NCBI GenBank assembly: GCA_019114645.1 | Contig: DXFC01000278.1 | Span: 1 to 6,998 of the forward strand | From: Candidatus Halomonas stercoripullorum | GTDB taxonomy: Bacteria; Pseudomonadota; Gammaproteobacteria; Pseudomonadales; Halomonadaceae | DNA length: 6,998 bases | Reading direction: 5' to 3' | Shown: positions 6,463-6,998 of the stretch, one piece after another | How the letters are laid out: each line of letters opens with the position of its first letter | How positions within the stretch are numbered: the stretch's first letter is position 1 | Translations under genes and position numbers: made by a program | The notes under the pieces: generated by a model | Database searches by the model: none | Told to the model about the DNA's origin: nothing | Seen by the model: only the letters and a program-made list of their open reading frames with translations

Positions 6463-6575
6463 CTTGCAGGGCCAGTCTGTGTTATTGGTGATGGTAGTGA
6501 GGTAGGAGTCGATCCCGTCAGACTCGTCGCAGCCGAAGCTTCTGCTCGGCCCTTGCAGCAACTGGAGGGAGGAAC
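6463..6575 (+). other. Spacer/leader able to fold into a branched structure
   Basis: The 113 bases between the MATE stop and the next ATG hold nested inverted repeats: an outer stem GCAGGGCC (6466-6473) with GGCCC-T-TGC (6548-6556, one bulged T); an inner stem AGTCTG (6474-6479) with CAGACT (6519-6524), directly stacked on the first; and a small hairpin GCAG (6529-6532) with CTGC (6542-6545). Together they could make a three-way junction ending seven bases before the ribosome binding site. There is no U-run, so it does not look like an intrinsic terminator, and it matches no riboswitch I know. An alternative pairing, GCCGA (6532-6536) with TCGGC (6546-6550), competes with the outer stem. Not tested by folding. 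Confidence 0.35.
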
Positions 6576-6998
6576 ATGGGTATGACAGCGTCACTTCGCC
6601 CTGCCCGGGTCATTGATCTGGATACGATGCGCCAGAAGCGTCAGGCCAGACAGCGCCTGATACGTCTTTCCCCCGAACTCGACAATCTCGAGATGGTGTA
6701 TAGCCTCGCCTCGGCTCCTGACCCCCTATACGGCCTGCCCATTCTCGCCTGGGGTCTGCGCGAGAGCGGCGATGTGGTCGGGCTGGTGCCGTGGATGGAA
6801 ACTCTAACGCCTTGCGATCAGCTGGATGATGCCGAATATGGCCGTTTCATCGGCTATCGCGATCCCGAAACCGAGGAGTTGCTGGAATCGCCGCCGCTGC
6901 ACAAAATCTGTGAACTTGAGCAGGCCGCCGCCTATTTCGACTACGAAGAAACCCTCGACACCACCTTGATCCAGCAACTCCCCGACACCTTGGGTACC
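6576..6998 (+). CDS. Unrecognised protein (5' part, cut by window edge)
   Basis: An open frame runs 141 codons from the ATG at 6576 to the right edge without a stop. A very strong purine block, GGAGGGAGGA (6564-6573), precedes it; the ATG at 6582 in the same frame is an almost equal start. Codon use is like that of the neighbours, with G/C at most third positions, which supports real coding. The product has a basic segment MRQKRQARQRLIR (about 18-30) after a short lead, then a mixed stretch with DPLYGLPILAWGLRESGDVVGLVPW (49-73), GRFIGYRDPETEELLESPPLHK (89-110) and an acidic helical part ELEQAAAYFDYEETLD (113-128). There is no signal peptide or membrane helix in the part seen and no motif I can tie to a family. 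It could be a cytosolic conserved protein; function unknown. Confidence 0.8.
   Translation, partial: MGMTASLRPARVIDLDTMRQKRQARQRLIRLSPELDNLEMVYSLASAPDPLYGLPILAWGLRESGDVVGLVPWMETLTPCDQLDDAEYGRFIGYRDPETEELLESPPLHKICELEQAAAYFDYEETLDTTLIQQLPDTLGT

Noticed and set aside
6532..6550. Hairpin GCCGA/TCGGC as the terminator of the MATE gene
   Set aside because: Five pairs with a nine-base loop and no following T-run do not make an intrinsic terminator.

Overview
The window looks like a core chromosomal segment of a GC-rich gammaproteobacterium, most likely a halophile of the Halomonas/Chromohalobacter type. This rests on general impression: TatD, Uup and EpmC resemble their Escherichia coli counterparts as I remember them, and some proteins are strongly acidic (the 158-residue protein at 1554-2030 has about 32 Asp/Glu against 9 Lys/Arg). 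No sequence search was possible, so the genus is inference. I see no mobile element, CRISPR array, rRNA or tRNA, and no clear sign of recent transfer.

Layout, left to right: (1) the 5' part of an ABC-F ATPase gene (uup) on the minus strand, running off the left edge; (2) a divergent promoter region, then a plus-strand pair made of tatD (TTG start) and a small acidic protein that I read as a degraded DnaQ/RNase H-fold exonuclease-like protein; (3) converging on that pair with only 2 bases between stop codons, a long minus-strand gene for a fused alpha-beta E1 of a branched-chain-type 2-oxoacid dehydrogenase, with no E2 or E3 gene in view; (4) upstream of it on the same strand, epmC (EF-P hydroxylase), whose start should be a GTG at 4898; (5) a second divergent promoter region, then a plus-strand MATE-family efflux pump gene, probably also with a TTG start; (6) a 113-base spacer able to fold into a branched structure, then the start of an unrecognised gene that runs off the right edge.

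The genes do not form one pathway. They cover translation quality control (Uup, EpmC), nucleic-acid or repair hydrolysis (TatD and its partner), central oxoacid metabolism (E1) and cation-driven export (MATE). The most unusual thing I found is that the promoter and start regions of tatD and the MATE gene, about 4.4 kb apart, are near copies of each other: a -10 block TA(C/A)AATGACC(A/G)G and a block TGATGGAGCT(T)CCCCTTGGC holding the ribosome binding site and TTG start. I found no convincing new multi-gene system.
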